A stretch of DNA of 64,000 bases, taken from assembly GCA_001466705.2 (NCBI GenBank), contig LATX02000144.1, positions 186,001 through 250,000 of the forward strand. Reading direction: 5' to 3'. The translations under genes were made by a program, and so were the position numbers. The notes beneath the pieces are model-generated. The model did not search any database. It was not told the origin of the DNA and saw only the letters and a program-made list of their open reading frames with translations. The DNA comes from Moniliophthora roreri (Eukaryota > Basidiomycota > Agaricomycetes > Agaricales > Marasmiaceae). Below, one piece after another: positions 23,212-35,091 of this stretch (position 1 is the first letter of the stretch; the number at the start of each line of letters is the position of its first letter).

Positions 23212-25253
23212 TTACTTCACTCGAGCAGCCTTACTAGCCCTCCCACTGCCCTTCCTAATCCTTTCCCCCCATCTGTAAAACACAAACGGTATCGGAGCAA
23301 TAACCACCGCAACCAAAGCCAGTAGCAAGCCAGCATACTGGAACCCCATACCATGGAACATCTGATTAACGAACAACGGTACCATGGCTCCCACTTCCGA
23401 TCTCAGCAGTGTCTTAGCTGCGATAGCTGAGGCAGCAAACGAAGAGTATGAATCAACGATGTACGAATTTGCCGACACGTATATGAGGATCATAGAGAAC
23501 CCAAATAGGACTCCTGAGATACACGGTGCTATCCGATGGACGTGCGCGTATGCGCCGGTGAATGCGAATATGAACAATGATATGGGAAGTATACTATTTC
23601 GTTCTTCCGATCAGCATCCATTCTCGTTGCGCTTAGAGCAAGATAAACGTACATCGACCCAACCATCATAGCGTACAACCTCGCCTCAGGATACGTCCCA
23701 TTCCGTGTAACAGATGCGTAGCGCTTTTCTTGGAGCGGTAAGAGACACATTGCGAACCCAATGCCAAGCTGCAGCTTTGACGTTAGCACTACGCAGATCA
23801 TAAAGAGGTGAAACGTACGATAATGGTAACAAATGTAACACCCGTCATTCCTTCACCGAAACCCCGTATCTCGGAGAATGCAATTGGGAAAGCGAAGAAT
23901 AGCAGATCTGAGGAAAACATCAGTTTTTCGTACTATATCTTTTCAATTGCAATGACTTACATAGCAAAGCGTATACAAATGACAGATCTGCACAATGAAT
24001 CTGTCAGTAGGTCGACCTGAGATAAGACTGAGAACCACCCACAGAACGAAAACAAGATAACAATAGGCTCCGTAAGCAACATCACAATCGGTCTCAAAAG
24101 AGCGACTTTCAATGTCTCTGCCAATGGCTTTCTCTCCAATTCTTCCAATGTTTTGTAAGAGTCATCACCCGTCTCCTTGCGTAGCTTGGCTGCCTTTCGC
24201 CGTAAGATGACTGGGGCGAGTGTTTCGAGGATGAACAGGGTAAGGAAGAAGCATAGGCCGGAAAAGATAAACAAGACCCAGTAAATCCATCGCCAACCAG
24301 CGCGTTCACCTATCCAGCCGCCTACGAGTGGGCCAATGCAGGGTCCCATACTGAATCACAATAAGACAAAGCTCGTAGCCGAAGGAAAGGAAGCACATAC
24401 AAAATGGTAAACGAGAATACCGCCATCGGTATACCACGTTCCTCGACGCTCCATATATCTGCAATACTCCCACCGACATTACACATCGGAGCGCTTGCAG
24501 CGATACCTGCAAGCTGCCTGCCAACAACTAAGGTAGCGGGGTTTTGAGCAAGAGCAGAAGGGAGAGTGAAGATGAAGTAAAAGAAAATGCTGGCGCAGTA
24601 CATGGGTGTCCGTCCAATGACTTCAGAAAGAGGTGCGAAAAATAGTGGACTAGCGCAGGAACGTGTTTAGTCGCGCAAATGCGACGCAGATGACGAGACC
24701 CACCCGATACCAAAGCCAATAACGAAGCATGTTACGGTCAGGTTTACGACTTCTTGCGAAGTTCCCAGTTCTCTTGTTGGTCCGTGCATACTGGGGGTAA
24801 GCGTCAATCGGATGGCATGTTTGGTAGGTGTAAGAAGGTTACGCACTCTCCAGTAATAATCGAACTTCCAAGTGCGACGGCTAAGCATAGGAACGCGGTT
24901 GTTAGAGTGATGTACCTGTTATATCACTCAGTATCTGATGAAATAATCCAACCGGCTTATACACACCATTTCCTGAGTTTACTCCATTCTCTAGGATCCT
25001 CGCCCGTCCCGGGCTCAAAGGATACAGTCTTCACGCCTTCCTTCCTAAACGCAGCTTCGACTTCTTTCAAGCTAGCGTCGTGTAGGGTATCTGAGCTATT
25101 TCGGGGCAGATGTAAATGGCCCTCTTGTTCGAGTTGACGAAACTCTTCTTCGAGTTGACGAAACTCTTCTTCGAGTTGACGAAACTCTTCTTCTTGGGTA
25201 CGAGAAAGAGCTGGGGGAGCAGCAAATTCAGCCTCTATGGGTTCGGAAGGCAT
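23212..25253 (-). CDS. MFS drug/H+ antiporter-type transporter
   Basis: A minus-strand gene with ATG at 25253, about nine exons and stop at 23212. A long cytosolic N terminus leads to the DPREWSKLRKW motif that precedes TM1 in fungal DHA1 transporters. Helical segments and motifs follow: the GFGIG region, PLSEVIGRTPMY (motif A), GRQLAGIAASAP, ADIWSVEERG, GPCIGPLVGGWIGE (motif C, antiporter type), GWRWIYWV, a cytosolic loop ERKPLAETLKVALLRP, and C-terminal helices ending RASKAARVK. Twelve helices are expected. These proteins export small molecules at the plasma membrane; substrate unknown. Lying between the hydrolase and P450-4 it could export a product of the neighbourhood. The N-terminal region contains a coding tandem repeat. 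Confidence 0.85.
25131..25193 (-). repeat. Three exact 21-bp tandem repeats in the MFS N terminus
   Basis: Three identical copies of 21 bp (25131-25151, 25152-25172, 25173-25193). Read on the minus strand they encode three heptads EEEFRQL, an acidic coiled-coil-like stretch before the transporter core. Length variation between strains would be in-frame. Confidence 0.9.
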
Positions 25254-26605
25254 CAAGGCGAAAGAGAATGACGAACCAGCAGGGACGGGGGCAACATGTT
25301 ATATACAAGGAGGGTAGGTGTACAAGCTGACTCTGCAGTCCGTTGCGCGACGCAAACGGACGAGTTTGGAGAGCGCCGGTGTCAAGTACACCGCCAGCAA
25401 ATCATACCATGGTGTAAAATTGATCCATTGGTAGTGAAAGTCCTAGTAACAGCCCTTTTTTAAGTTTTTGTGCTGGCTTAGCCAACGAAACATGATTTGA
25501 GACGAGATCAAAGGCAGTCGTTCGTCGATGCCGGTCCTTAGACTCCGAGGGGTGGTACAGGTTGATTTTGGAACATCCAGACAAGAGTTTGCGCGTCTAC
25601 GGCTAAGACTGGGTGGATGTCATGATGGGAGGAGTGTAAGGGAGAACAATGCCGCGCGCAACGGTGAAATGTTCTTTGTCATCGTCCACCGCGACGTCAG
25701 GCCGCACCCCAACCTCATCTTGTTCCTCATCCTTACCTTCCTCCGTCTCTGGTCTTACTATGAGAAAAGTGCTCACTCGCAAACCGAGGCTCTCAATGTT
25801 AGGAACAGGGACATGAAAGCCGGGAACTCGGTATTCTTGCTATTTATCCTATCAACACTCAGCAACTCCAGGCCAGGGAACTCAAGACAAATCTTCCTCG
25901 AAATCATACGGACGGTTATACTACGCATTAGTCTTCGGTTGACCGAATCTTGTCCAGAAGGATTCTGTAGAAATTTGAGGACTAGGTGGGATTAAGGAGC
26001 GATGATGGTCACATAGAAGGCCTGTTGACGTTGTTCAACTTCTGCGGGTGGTAAGCATGCTTGGTATGGCTAGTGGTTAACTTCAGTCTGAGAATTCCTC
26101 GCTAGTCGGAATTCTCGAAAAGGCCTCAAATACTTCAAGTGATACCTTTGGAACTACCGTGCTGGGCAATTGTGCGTCGTTAGAGACGATGATAGATGTC
26201 AACTGACTGCCCATATGACTTTCAATGTCGCCGACTTTTGTCGTCAATTGAACCTGCGCTCTTTCACCCAAACAGCTGTGGGTGCGTCAACTCTTGATTA
26301 TATACAACAAGGACCTAATCCATACCGTTTTGGCAGCGCTAGCCAATCTTTAATGCCTCCTTGAAATCATGATATCACAACGAAGATATCTTGATACACG
26401 GACTGTCCACCACAGTGTAAGACTATTCATTCGTCTTCTCATTCGAATGAATAGAATCTGACAAATGATGTGACTGCTTTATAGGTTAGGCTGCCTCATG
26501 TGCTTCTCCCGGATGTTCTTTTTCTCTGGGTATTAACGTCAGTACGTCAGAAGAAGCATAATAACAGGAACAATGTAAAGCGTTGGCCTTGACCAATCCC
26601 TCCTC
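25254..26605. other. Intergenic region between MFS gene and P450-4
   Basis: 1.35 kb between divergent genes, so it should contain both promoters. Open frames at 25528-25995 (+) and 26271-26083 (-) show no recognisable domain. The minus strand around 25950-25700 has leucine-rich, F-box-like composition but is broken by stops. Confidence 0.35.
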
Positions 26606-28507
26606 ATGGAACTCCTCAATACAGCCTACGTTCTCCCATTCATTGTCTTCGTATCACTTTCGTGGTTAGGAATCCTCTTCTCAGATCCGCTAAAACGCTT
26701 TCCGGGACCTCTTCTTGCAAAATGGACCAGATTTTACCGCGTCTACTACGATGTTGTAGTTTCTGGAGGCTGGTTCGCCCAACTCCAGCATCTTCATAGA
26801 GTATATGGTCCGTGCCTTGAGTTTTTCATCACAGAAATCGTGCTTAAGATCCTATCTTCTAGGTCCAGTCGTCCGCGTTGGTCCAAATGAGGCATGCATC
26901 GCTCCTCTGACGCATCCCCACATTTGCTCACTACTCTATTCACAGCTCCACTTCTCCGACCTCTCTGCATACACCGACATCTATTCTTCGCCTGCCAAAC
27001 TCCCCAAAGACCCTCATCTTTACAAATGCTTCGAGTTCGGTTACCCATCGAGCGTCTTCACCGAAGTTGACCCTAAAGCACATGCCGTTCTTAAAACCAT
27101 GCTGGGTTCCTTCTTCTCTAGACAAGGTATTGTAAAACTCGAGAATGTTATCCAAGAGCAGGTAGATGTCAGCCCAACTTCACTTCTTCAAGTACTCATG
27201 AAGTACGTAGATCGACAAACTGATATCTCAGCTCGCCAAAAATCACAAGAATACACCAGCCAACATGAACCACGCATTTCGTTCCACAACGCTCGACATC
27301 ATCACTAAATATACATTCCGCGCCGACCTCGACATGACGTCTTACCCTTCCTTCGAGCATCCCATACTACACAGCCTCAACGAACGAAGCAGCACACTTT
27401 GGGTATTCAAACACTTTCCTTTCCTCGTCTCGATAATCAAAAGCCTCCCTCCTTGGTTGGCGGAGATTTTGATGCCCAGCTCGGTGCCTCAGCTGGAGGT
27501 CATGGAGCAAATCAGTCAACTTGTCGACGAAGCTATGCGTAGCACTTCTGCCCAGGATGCGGAGGAATACGAGGGAGAAGATAAGAACGTGTTCTACACC
27601 GTAATCCGAAACGCCAGAACGAAACATCAATACCAAATTACACGAGAATACCTCATAAGCGAAGGGCTTGATCTCCGTATTGCAGGGAGCGATACTGTCG
27701 GGAATACGTGTGCTATCGGCACTCGTCATCTCGTGAACGATGCTAGAGTGCGAGGGAAGCTACAAGCAGAGCTGGACGAGGTATGGTCCGACAAAGACGT
27801 GCCTTTGAAGTTGGAGAAACTGGAAAAGTTACCCTACTTGGTGAGTCTTTCGCTTTCTTTTTCGTCCGTGACATACTGAGGGAAAGATTCGCAGACGGCA
27901 GTTATAAAAGAATCCCTTCGTCTCTCACACGGTGTAGTCACACCGATGAGCAGAATCGTTTCCGAAGCGGGCGTCATTATCGCAAGCCATGAAGTTCCAC
28001 CTGGAGTACGTTGGTCTGTTCCCTGTTTTCACAATCATTACTCACCTGAAGCATCTGCAGACAGTCGTTTCGATCGCAAATCCTTTCGTTCACCTCAATT
28101 CCGATGTCTTTCCTGACCCAGAGCGTTTCTACCCTGAACGATGGATTGAAGCAAAGGGGTATGAAGCGGATAGGTATCTTGTGCCGTTTGGCAAAGGGCC
28201 GAGAAGTTGTTTGGGGATCAAGTAAGCACCTACTATCTATTTCTTGGGGGTGTTGCTGAGGCATCTGAGAATAGTCTGGCGTGGTCTGAGATGTATATGA
28301 TTTTAGGAAACATCTTTCGGAGGTTGGAGCTTAGGAGTGATTGTGATTTGGGGTAAGTCAAATGTATTGTGCTATATGGCTTATGGGACTCGAGGTGTTT
28401 ACGCAACGCTACCTATGTCTAGGGAGAAACTCAAGTTTAGAGACTTCTTCGGGCCGGTTTGGGAGGGAGATGTGTTAAGTGCTACGGTCGTAGAGAGACA
28501 GAGCTGA
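26606..28507 (+). CDS. Cytochrome P450, TRI4-like (P450-4)
   Basis: An eight-exon gene encoding about 503 aa: 26606-26807, 26863-26891, 26946-27161, 27211-27840, 27895-28005, 28061-28221, 28275-28352, 28423-28507. It has an N-terminal anchor, FPGPLLAKW, I-helix AGSDTVGNTC, KESLRLSHG, and a fully canonical haem loop FGKGPRSCLG followed by INLAWSEMY. It ends LSATVVERQS, like P450-2 and P450-3. The second intron (26892-26945) begins GC rather than GT; homologous introns in the other copies begin GT. By motif content this is the most canonical of the four. It is closest to P450-1 in the SYPSFEHP to PWLAEILMP region. Confidence 0.9.
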
Positions 28508-29272
28508 GGGGATGGATCGCTTGGCAAGTGACGGGACGAGACTGACGGGGAAACTGAGAGGCGCAGGAACAAGTGGGAGGATAATTTTGGAGCTCTTGGT
28601 ACCACGGTTTTCGGTAGCTTTGTTATACCGTGACTGAATCATTGACAGCCATAGACGCTTGACCGTTATCAGCCTCAGTTGTCTCTCCGTCCGGTATACC
28701 ACTCAACTTACCGCACCCACAACAGAGCTAGAGGCTAGACACCATGTATTAGCCACGGGGAGAGGGGCTATGGGAAAAATGAATATTTAGTTTATCTCGT
28801 ACCTTTACCTCCAGTTATCCAAGACCCATCCATGGCCCTCATTTATCTAGCGAAGAGTCGGAGGGCGATCGCGCGCACCCCGTTAGTTCGCAATTATACA
28901 AACAATAGTTCGTGCTGAACGGCCAAAACCCTTTCCAATAGAGATATAGATCCTTGCACACGGGTCCCAAGCGATCCCACCCTTTGCTAGCGATGTCATT
29001 GCTGTCGTTGAAGCGGGGTTACTCCGGTGCCGTACCTGTAGCATGAGTACCTTAGCATTCATCGTGTCAAGACATTCATAAAACCAATGACAAAGCTTTC
29101 CGCGGACACAATATCCAATATTAACGTGAATACATATACATTCGCTCATCTAGATGATGAACTCATTTCCTGTTCCTGTCCCTGTCCTTGTTGTTTGAGA
29201 TTTAAACCTTTCCATCGACGCTGCACCGCTGCTGCTGGTGTACTCGTCTAGTTCTACATTTTCAGAGGAGAC
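28508..29272. other. Convergent intergenic region
   Basis: 765 bp between the stops of P450-4 and the DUF6534-like gene. I see no gene here; short frames only. Confidence 0.5.
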
Positions 29273-30689
29273 CTATTCTCCGAATGAGTGAAAGATCCCG
29301 TTCGAATTCGCCATGAGAATGATACCCACCTGCTCAGAGTCCAAATCGGGTACTGTGAAACTATGGAAAACTAGAGAACCATTAGCTTCTGCTCTCATGC
29401 CCTCTTCAGATGAGAACTCACCAATCGGGGTCATAGCAACCGGGTCACCCGCCGTTGCTGTCCTTGTCCTCGTAGACCTGGTTCTTGATATCACCCTTGA
29501 CGTCTCTTCCTTACTTCCACGTAAAACGATGAAATTGATGAGTACTGTCAGGGTATAGAGTCTCCCTAGCGAAGCGAATAGGACGTAAAACCCTGTCAGG
29601 CGCCGGTATTAGCACCACCATGACATAAAAGAGAAGGTTATAGACTACCGTTTATAGTGGTGAATAGCAAGACCAACATAATAATGGTGGCGGTCGAGGT
29701 GATTATTCCATTTGTCACGGCTTGAATTGTCATACGGCGTATAAGACTGGCCATAGTCAGTCGGATAAATTACTGAGCAGTAGGAGAACACACCTCTGAG
29801 TCTGTGCATATGTCGTCCTAATACTCTTCAACTTCCATGCCATACAAACGGCGATAACGAGGTCTGTTGCTGAGCATAAGACTGCGGCGACTCTTTATGT
29901 GGTTTAATCAGCGCAAAGGGAAAAGAAATGAAAAAGAAAACGAGGAAACTAACGTAGTCGCTGTGACCGCAAAACTGAATCCTATCTGTGGCCGAATGGC
30001 TGTCCAGATGCCCGAGATGAAGCCAAATACAACCTGCATTCCTCGTTACGTTTTAGAAGGAGGTCAGGGAAAGAGGACGAACATGCGTGACGATGAAAAC
30101 GACAATAATTAATGTCATGAAGATGTTCCTGGAGCTACGTCCCGATTGAGTCTACGCGTGGCCGAGAAAAGCAGTCACTCACATTTTCCAATATCGATGT
30201 ACATAGAAGCATTGTTCGATGAGTGATGAGGTATACGTTAGCAGGATGGTTGCAGGGAGGGTCCATGGTTGGATGAATTGGTTAACATCTTCATTGACAT
30301 CAGGTTGAGATGCGGCACGGAAGGAGGAAAATGGGGACTTACTTCTGAAATCCACCAAGTACTGTTCATGTCGTTCCAATCCGATTAGAAGCGGAGAGTG
30401 GGCGGAGTAAGTAAAGTGACTGACGAAATAGACGTTATAACAGACAACGGCCGTACAGGCAGTGTCCACGAGTAGTGACGCGGTCAAAGTGAGTCGGTTG
30501 AAAGAGTTCCATGGGTATTTCGATATATTGAAATAATAGACTCCCAGACATATTTCGAGGGTATAAAGTGTAAGATTGAGCCATGAGGAGAAGAGAAAGG
30601 CAGTCCTTCTGTGGGCTTTGGGATTAGCGCGCGACGTCAAGCGACAATTTCAAGATCAAGACGTACGCTTCGTTGAGTGCAGCTTCCAT
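29273..30689 (-). CDS. Multi-pass membrane protein, DUF6534-like
   Basis: A minus-strand gene of about seven exons. The first exon MEAALNEA splices over a ~48 bp intron into RTAFLFSSWLNLTLYTLEIC. Hydrophobic segments follow in the order typical of the basidiomycete DUF6534 family: GVYYFN, LLVDTACTAVVCYNVYF, PWTLPATILLTYTSSLIEQC with FYVHRYWK, NIFMTLIIVVFIV, VFGFISGIW, LSTAVLCSATDLVIAVCMAW, SLIRRMTIQAVTNGIITST, and GFYVLFASLGRLYTLTVL. A polar C-terminal tail rich in Ser/Thr/Glu ends HSFGE. Six to seven helices are expected. The family is abundant in mushroom genomes and has no established function; a receptor-like role has been speculated. Confidence 0.78.
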
Positions 30690-31526
30690 CACTTCCAAAA
30701 CACGAAAAAGAAAAAAGAAAAAGGAAGAAAAAGGAAGAAAAAGGCTTAAAAGAAATGAAGCATCAAAGTCGTTGTCGTTGTCGCCGTTGTCGTTGTGGAA
30801 AGGAGGAAATATTTCCCAGTCTAAATTACTTAAAAATCTAGAAATTTTGATAGTGACATGATAATCCGACATCGCCCCCACTGTCAGAAGACCCTGAACA
30901 TGTGAACTCACAAGTCACTAGTGCCAGTGGCCATCATTCCATGCCGCCCAACGTAGTAGATTCGAGTACACGCCGGTGTTCTGACTGGCAGAATGAGTAT
31001 CGGCAAGTGAACAAAGTCGTTCTTCGTGGGGTAGTTGTAATCAGGTTCTGCTTGTCTTCAGAGTCCGGTTCGCTGGGTCTGAGCCCGAGTGCGAAAGTTG
31101 CTATATAAGCGACGATAAGAATCTTGAGACTTGAGACTTGCGAATTGATGGACGTGGATAACGGGTTTGCCCGCCCTTTCGCCTGACCAGAAACTTCGCC
31201 CGACGTCTTGACCGTGAGGTCGGATGTAGCCCGACTCGATTCCCTGTAACGGAATGAACGCTTCTTGGTCTAATTTTTGATCCTTCCAATCACTCGACGC
31301 AGCACAGGGCTTTCTGGCATGGAGGGTTGGAATAAGACGATTTTCGCAGGCGGTGTTTTTCGTATTCGGAAGACGCAAGGGCCTACAACGAACAAGAATG
31401 GCGGCCCTATCTAGGTGCCTAACCACTGGTAGGGCGTTCTCCGTCTTTGTTGGAGGGAGGCAAAATGCTCACTCTTTCTTTTTCCGTAGAGCCCGGACCT
31501 GACAAAGACACAACTGAACGATAAAC
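30690..31526. other. Intergenic region, purine-rich tract near 30700-30750
   Basis: Upstream side of the DUF6534-like gene. It contains an A/G-rich tract around 30705-30760 and a GTCGTT/GTCGCC-like run near 30770-30800. A 122-codon minus-strand frame (31426-31058) has no motif I recognise. Confidence 0.4.
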
Positions 31527-33270
31527 ATGAGCGTCATTATACCCGTAGTAGACCAGGGACCCTTGAAATCATGGGAGGTTGGAACTGGAGGTTTTTGCAG
31601 GGTGCGTTTTTCATCCTCTAGTTATCAAGATGGAACATTCACATCTTCATACACAAATAAGAATGTTATACCCCATACCCTATATCGAGTCTTCCCAGCG
31701 ATGTCGTCGGCTGATCCTCCAGACTTGAAAATCAAGCAACTCGTTGATGCTGTGACCGGAGCGGCAGTTCGGGAGTGTTGGAAGGGGGTTTAGAACGCGT
31801 CTGATACCTCAAAGAAGAATCACCACTCGACCTTACCCGATGCCAAGTACAACGACACCGACCATAATCCACCAGAGCGAATACAACTCCTTCCTCCCGC
31901 ACGGTGAAGACGGGGTGTTGTTGTTGGTCGGGAAATCAAGCTTCAAGATCCAGGGATTTGGTGCGTTTCGGTGCAGTTTCTAGATGTAACGCTCACATCT
32001 CATTAATAGGAACTTGAATCCGCCGCGGAAGAAGGTTGGGACAAGGGCTACATCTAACATCAAACAAGATGGATACCATAACCATCGCCCCAGATGCACA
32101 TGAGCACTGAGCGTTTACGGTTCAGAGACGTTGGTTGGGAACGGCTCTGTGTTAGTACTAACTACGTTTCATTCATGCTTTGAGAGAATGGATATTGGAA
32201 TGCTCATTCTTGGATCCGGATCCTACGTGTTTTATACCTCAAAGACGACTAATTCTCAAAGAGGCGCTCTGGATGAAGAGATAAGGTCGTTACTGACTGT
32301 AGCTGCTTCGCGTTGGGTTGCGTGTGGGAACATGGTGCATTCCATTGGACGACGGGATGCTAAATTCTTCATTTTGTTCAAATCAGACTTCACTCAACAA
32401 GATACAGGAGAAAAAGTGCTCGGCCTTCAGTCCAACCACATGGATCCATGGATCGTCGCGTAGAACATGACAAATGGCCGAACGCTTGACATATCATTAC
32501 AGCACTGCCGATTACGACCTCGACAAGTCAAACCTTTTTTGTCTCTGCTGTCGGTATTCCACGCAACACTGGCATTCCTGTCACAAACATGGTCGGTTGT
32601 CGAGAAAGCGCTCAATGCTGGTGTCGATATCATTCGTCGTGCCTCGGACAATCGCTGTATTGTTGCCTAGGCGAATCGTGCAGTTTAGGATGGGCCGAAC
32701 GTACGAGTACAACTGCCTTGACTCGGATCCTTCTTTCCACATGAGGTAAGTATGTTCTCCTTAACCATTGCTTAGTCCCAAGGCCACGCAAAACTGAATA
32801 CTTTATCAGGCGATGTTTGGAATAAAGGGCGTTAGCCGAATGGGTACCTTGTCAGTTTTTACTTTCGTCCAAGAGGCTACCAGGATACGTCCATGTGGAT
32901 GACCATCTGCACTAGACGTGGTATGCTGATATAAACTCTACCCTAGTGCGTTCTCTATGATTGATTTTGCCACTCGATTGCTTAGCGCTTATCTCCCCCT
33001 GTTCATCTACAGAGCGTAGTACGCTCAATACGTGATTGGAATGAAAGCTCGTTGAAAGAGACGTTGGTTCTTTGATGGTTCTCTATCACGGTGACGCTCC
33101 CCATAGATGTATTTGGCTTTATTTTGAGAGCATAGGGGTCTAGGTGCGGAGCGTATCCCTCAATCTTAAACCAGAGCAACACAAGCTGAAGACGGAAGTT
33201 GAAGGTACACGCCGACTTCAAGTTGGGCCTGAGGTGCTCGACGTTGTGTTAGTACGCACCGAAGCTGGTA
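31527..33270 (+). other. Unidentified, probably decayed coding remnants
   Basis: Short plus-strand frames with CpG content like neighbouring genes occur at 31527-31793, around 31840-31970, 32131-32463 and 32474-32749. The last ends at a good donor (FHMR then GTAAGTATG). A later open stretch at about 33150-33270 ends at another donor. No combination of splice sites I tried gives one continuous protein, and none of the peptides resembles a family I know. This could be a degraded gene or one with unusual exons at the border of the repeat block. Confidence 0.3.
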
Positions 33271-34730
33271 AGCACATTCTTGTTGATTCCTTTTAGTATA
33301 CAAGGTACACGATTGACTGAGGACTCTGCTTTAATGCCTAATGTCATTTTTCACTGACTATTGAGTTCTTAGCCCTTCTGAACCCTCACACTTGGCACCC
33401 AATATTTCTGATCGTCAGCTGATCATTGCCATCCGATAATTCACCTCGACTACCACATAGCCACATATCTCACACGTCAGCTCACCAACCCACCACAGGT
33501 ATGGCTCTGGCAGCATACTTCTATGTCTATCTCTGCTAATGTCAACCTAGGGCCACTTACCCTCCCACACTTACATAGCCTAGATGTTAATGTCTTCTCT
33601 TGTTCATTGCTGGTTGTAGGATCCACTTCAAGGTGGTATGTTTTCATATTCACTTAACTCTCATGAACTTAACTGACTTTTCCTTTAGCCAGTTAGGATT
33701 CAAGTGGCCTCACAGTGGATTCAGGTAGTATGGGTGTTTTTCATGTAGGTTGTATGGTAGTCTTTCATGTATGTATCATTTTATAGGAATCAAAAAGTAC
33801 TTTTCCAAAATAGTATTATGTCATCTGAAATACGCTGTGATAAATGGTTCATGAGATAACATCTATTCCTAGTGGTAATCCTGGGGTTCCATAGTAAGCC
33901 TTGTTACTAGTTCTCACTCCCACAACTCACTATAATGGTCCAAAACCTGTCATAACCCATGTTACTTGTTATGAGTCATGTAACTTGGTATAACCCTTTA
34001 AAACCAGTTGTTAGTCTCAAGACTTGCTGTATTACATGGTATGTGTCGTATTCTCCACACCTTGTCCTATTATCCCTCACCCATTATATTTCCAGCAACT
34101 TATTGCAATCCTCAAGACCCTTGGTGCTGGGTATCAGGCACTATATTATGCTGGAGATCGATTATGGTTGCAGCTATAATTGATGGCAACCTTAATGGGG
34201 GATTGTCACCAATCTCAAGGGTCAGTACCCAGTTATAACTGTCTCCAGATTTTGCTGATGCTTGAGTGAACTCAAACTTGACTCAGAATTCTGTGCCACT
34301 AAAAGCTTGTGGTGTTGAAGTGTTGACATTGCTATGCAAGTAACATAACATGCTGAAATAGATGCTGAGGCAGTGAGCAGTAGGAGATTCAAGTGCACAC
34401 ATGCCATCAAGAAACTGATACAGTATACAGCAATCACTCAGGTGTGCAAGATGGTTCTGCAATGAAGGAACAGAGAACAAGTTGTATATTATTTACATTC
34501 ATAACAAGTTGCTTTCAAGGCTTCCCATTCAAATTCATACTCAACTGCACCCTATGGGTGCAGGCTTGATATCCCAAGTAATTTTTAGACATCTTGCTAT
34601 CAAACCATCACCTACTTGCACTCTATTGCCTTAACAGGCTTTAAGTCATATGCTTTATACTAGGTGGTGCCCTAACAGGACCACCTTTTGGGATAACGTG
34701 TTACACTTCTTTAGCTGACTCTTGTTTTAG

Positions 34731-35091
34731 CAAACGAAACCTAGCTTACACGTGGAACAACCCTGGTTTCGTCCTAAAGCCGCCTAATGCTGCTGACAAG
34801 TGCGTTACTCATTGTCTCGAACATTTTGGACATTAACCATGATTTCTTCACCCATGCAGAAACCAAATTTTCGACATCAAGTGCGGAAAGTGTTACTTTG
34901 ATTCCGCCAAGAAGACCCCGCTGCATGACGCATATGCTGCCGACGACTGTGTGTTCAGGATAGAGGACAAGTGTGTGACAGGAAGGCCAAGCAAAGACCC
35001 CCTAAATCCAGATAACATAGTGATAACACTTGAAAAATGCACTCAAGATCACAAGAACCAGTTCATGCTTATCTGGCATCAACAATGGTAA
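34731..35091 (+). CDS. Orphan terminal exon pair of an unidentified Cys-containing protein
   Basis: Two exons join well: 34731-34799, intron 34800-34859, then 34860-35091 ending TAA. The peptide reads RNLAYTWNNPGFVLKPPN, then NQIFDIKCGKCYFDSAKK and a tail DHKNQFMLIWHQQW, about 100 residues with four or more Cys. It sits in a CpG-containing island within the CpG-poor block, and codons look selected. Upstream exons were not found in the 1.4 kb before it. The W-rich end faintly recalls carbohydrate-binding beta-trefoil repeats, but I would not assign that. It may be a live small gene or a fragment captured among repeats. Confidence 0.4.

Noticed and set aside
25528..25995. 155-codon plus-strand frame
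   Set aside because: No domain, no splice partners, Arg/Leu-rich; likely fortuitous.
30673..30911. Lysine/Arg-rich (plus) or Phe-rich (minus) frames
   Set aside because: Artefacts of the purine-rich tract at 30705-30760 upstream of the DUF6534-like gene.
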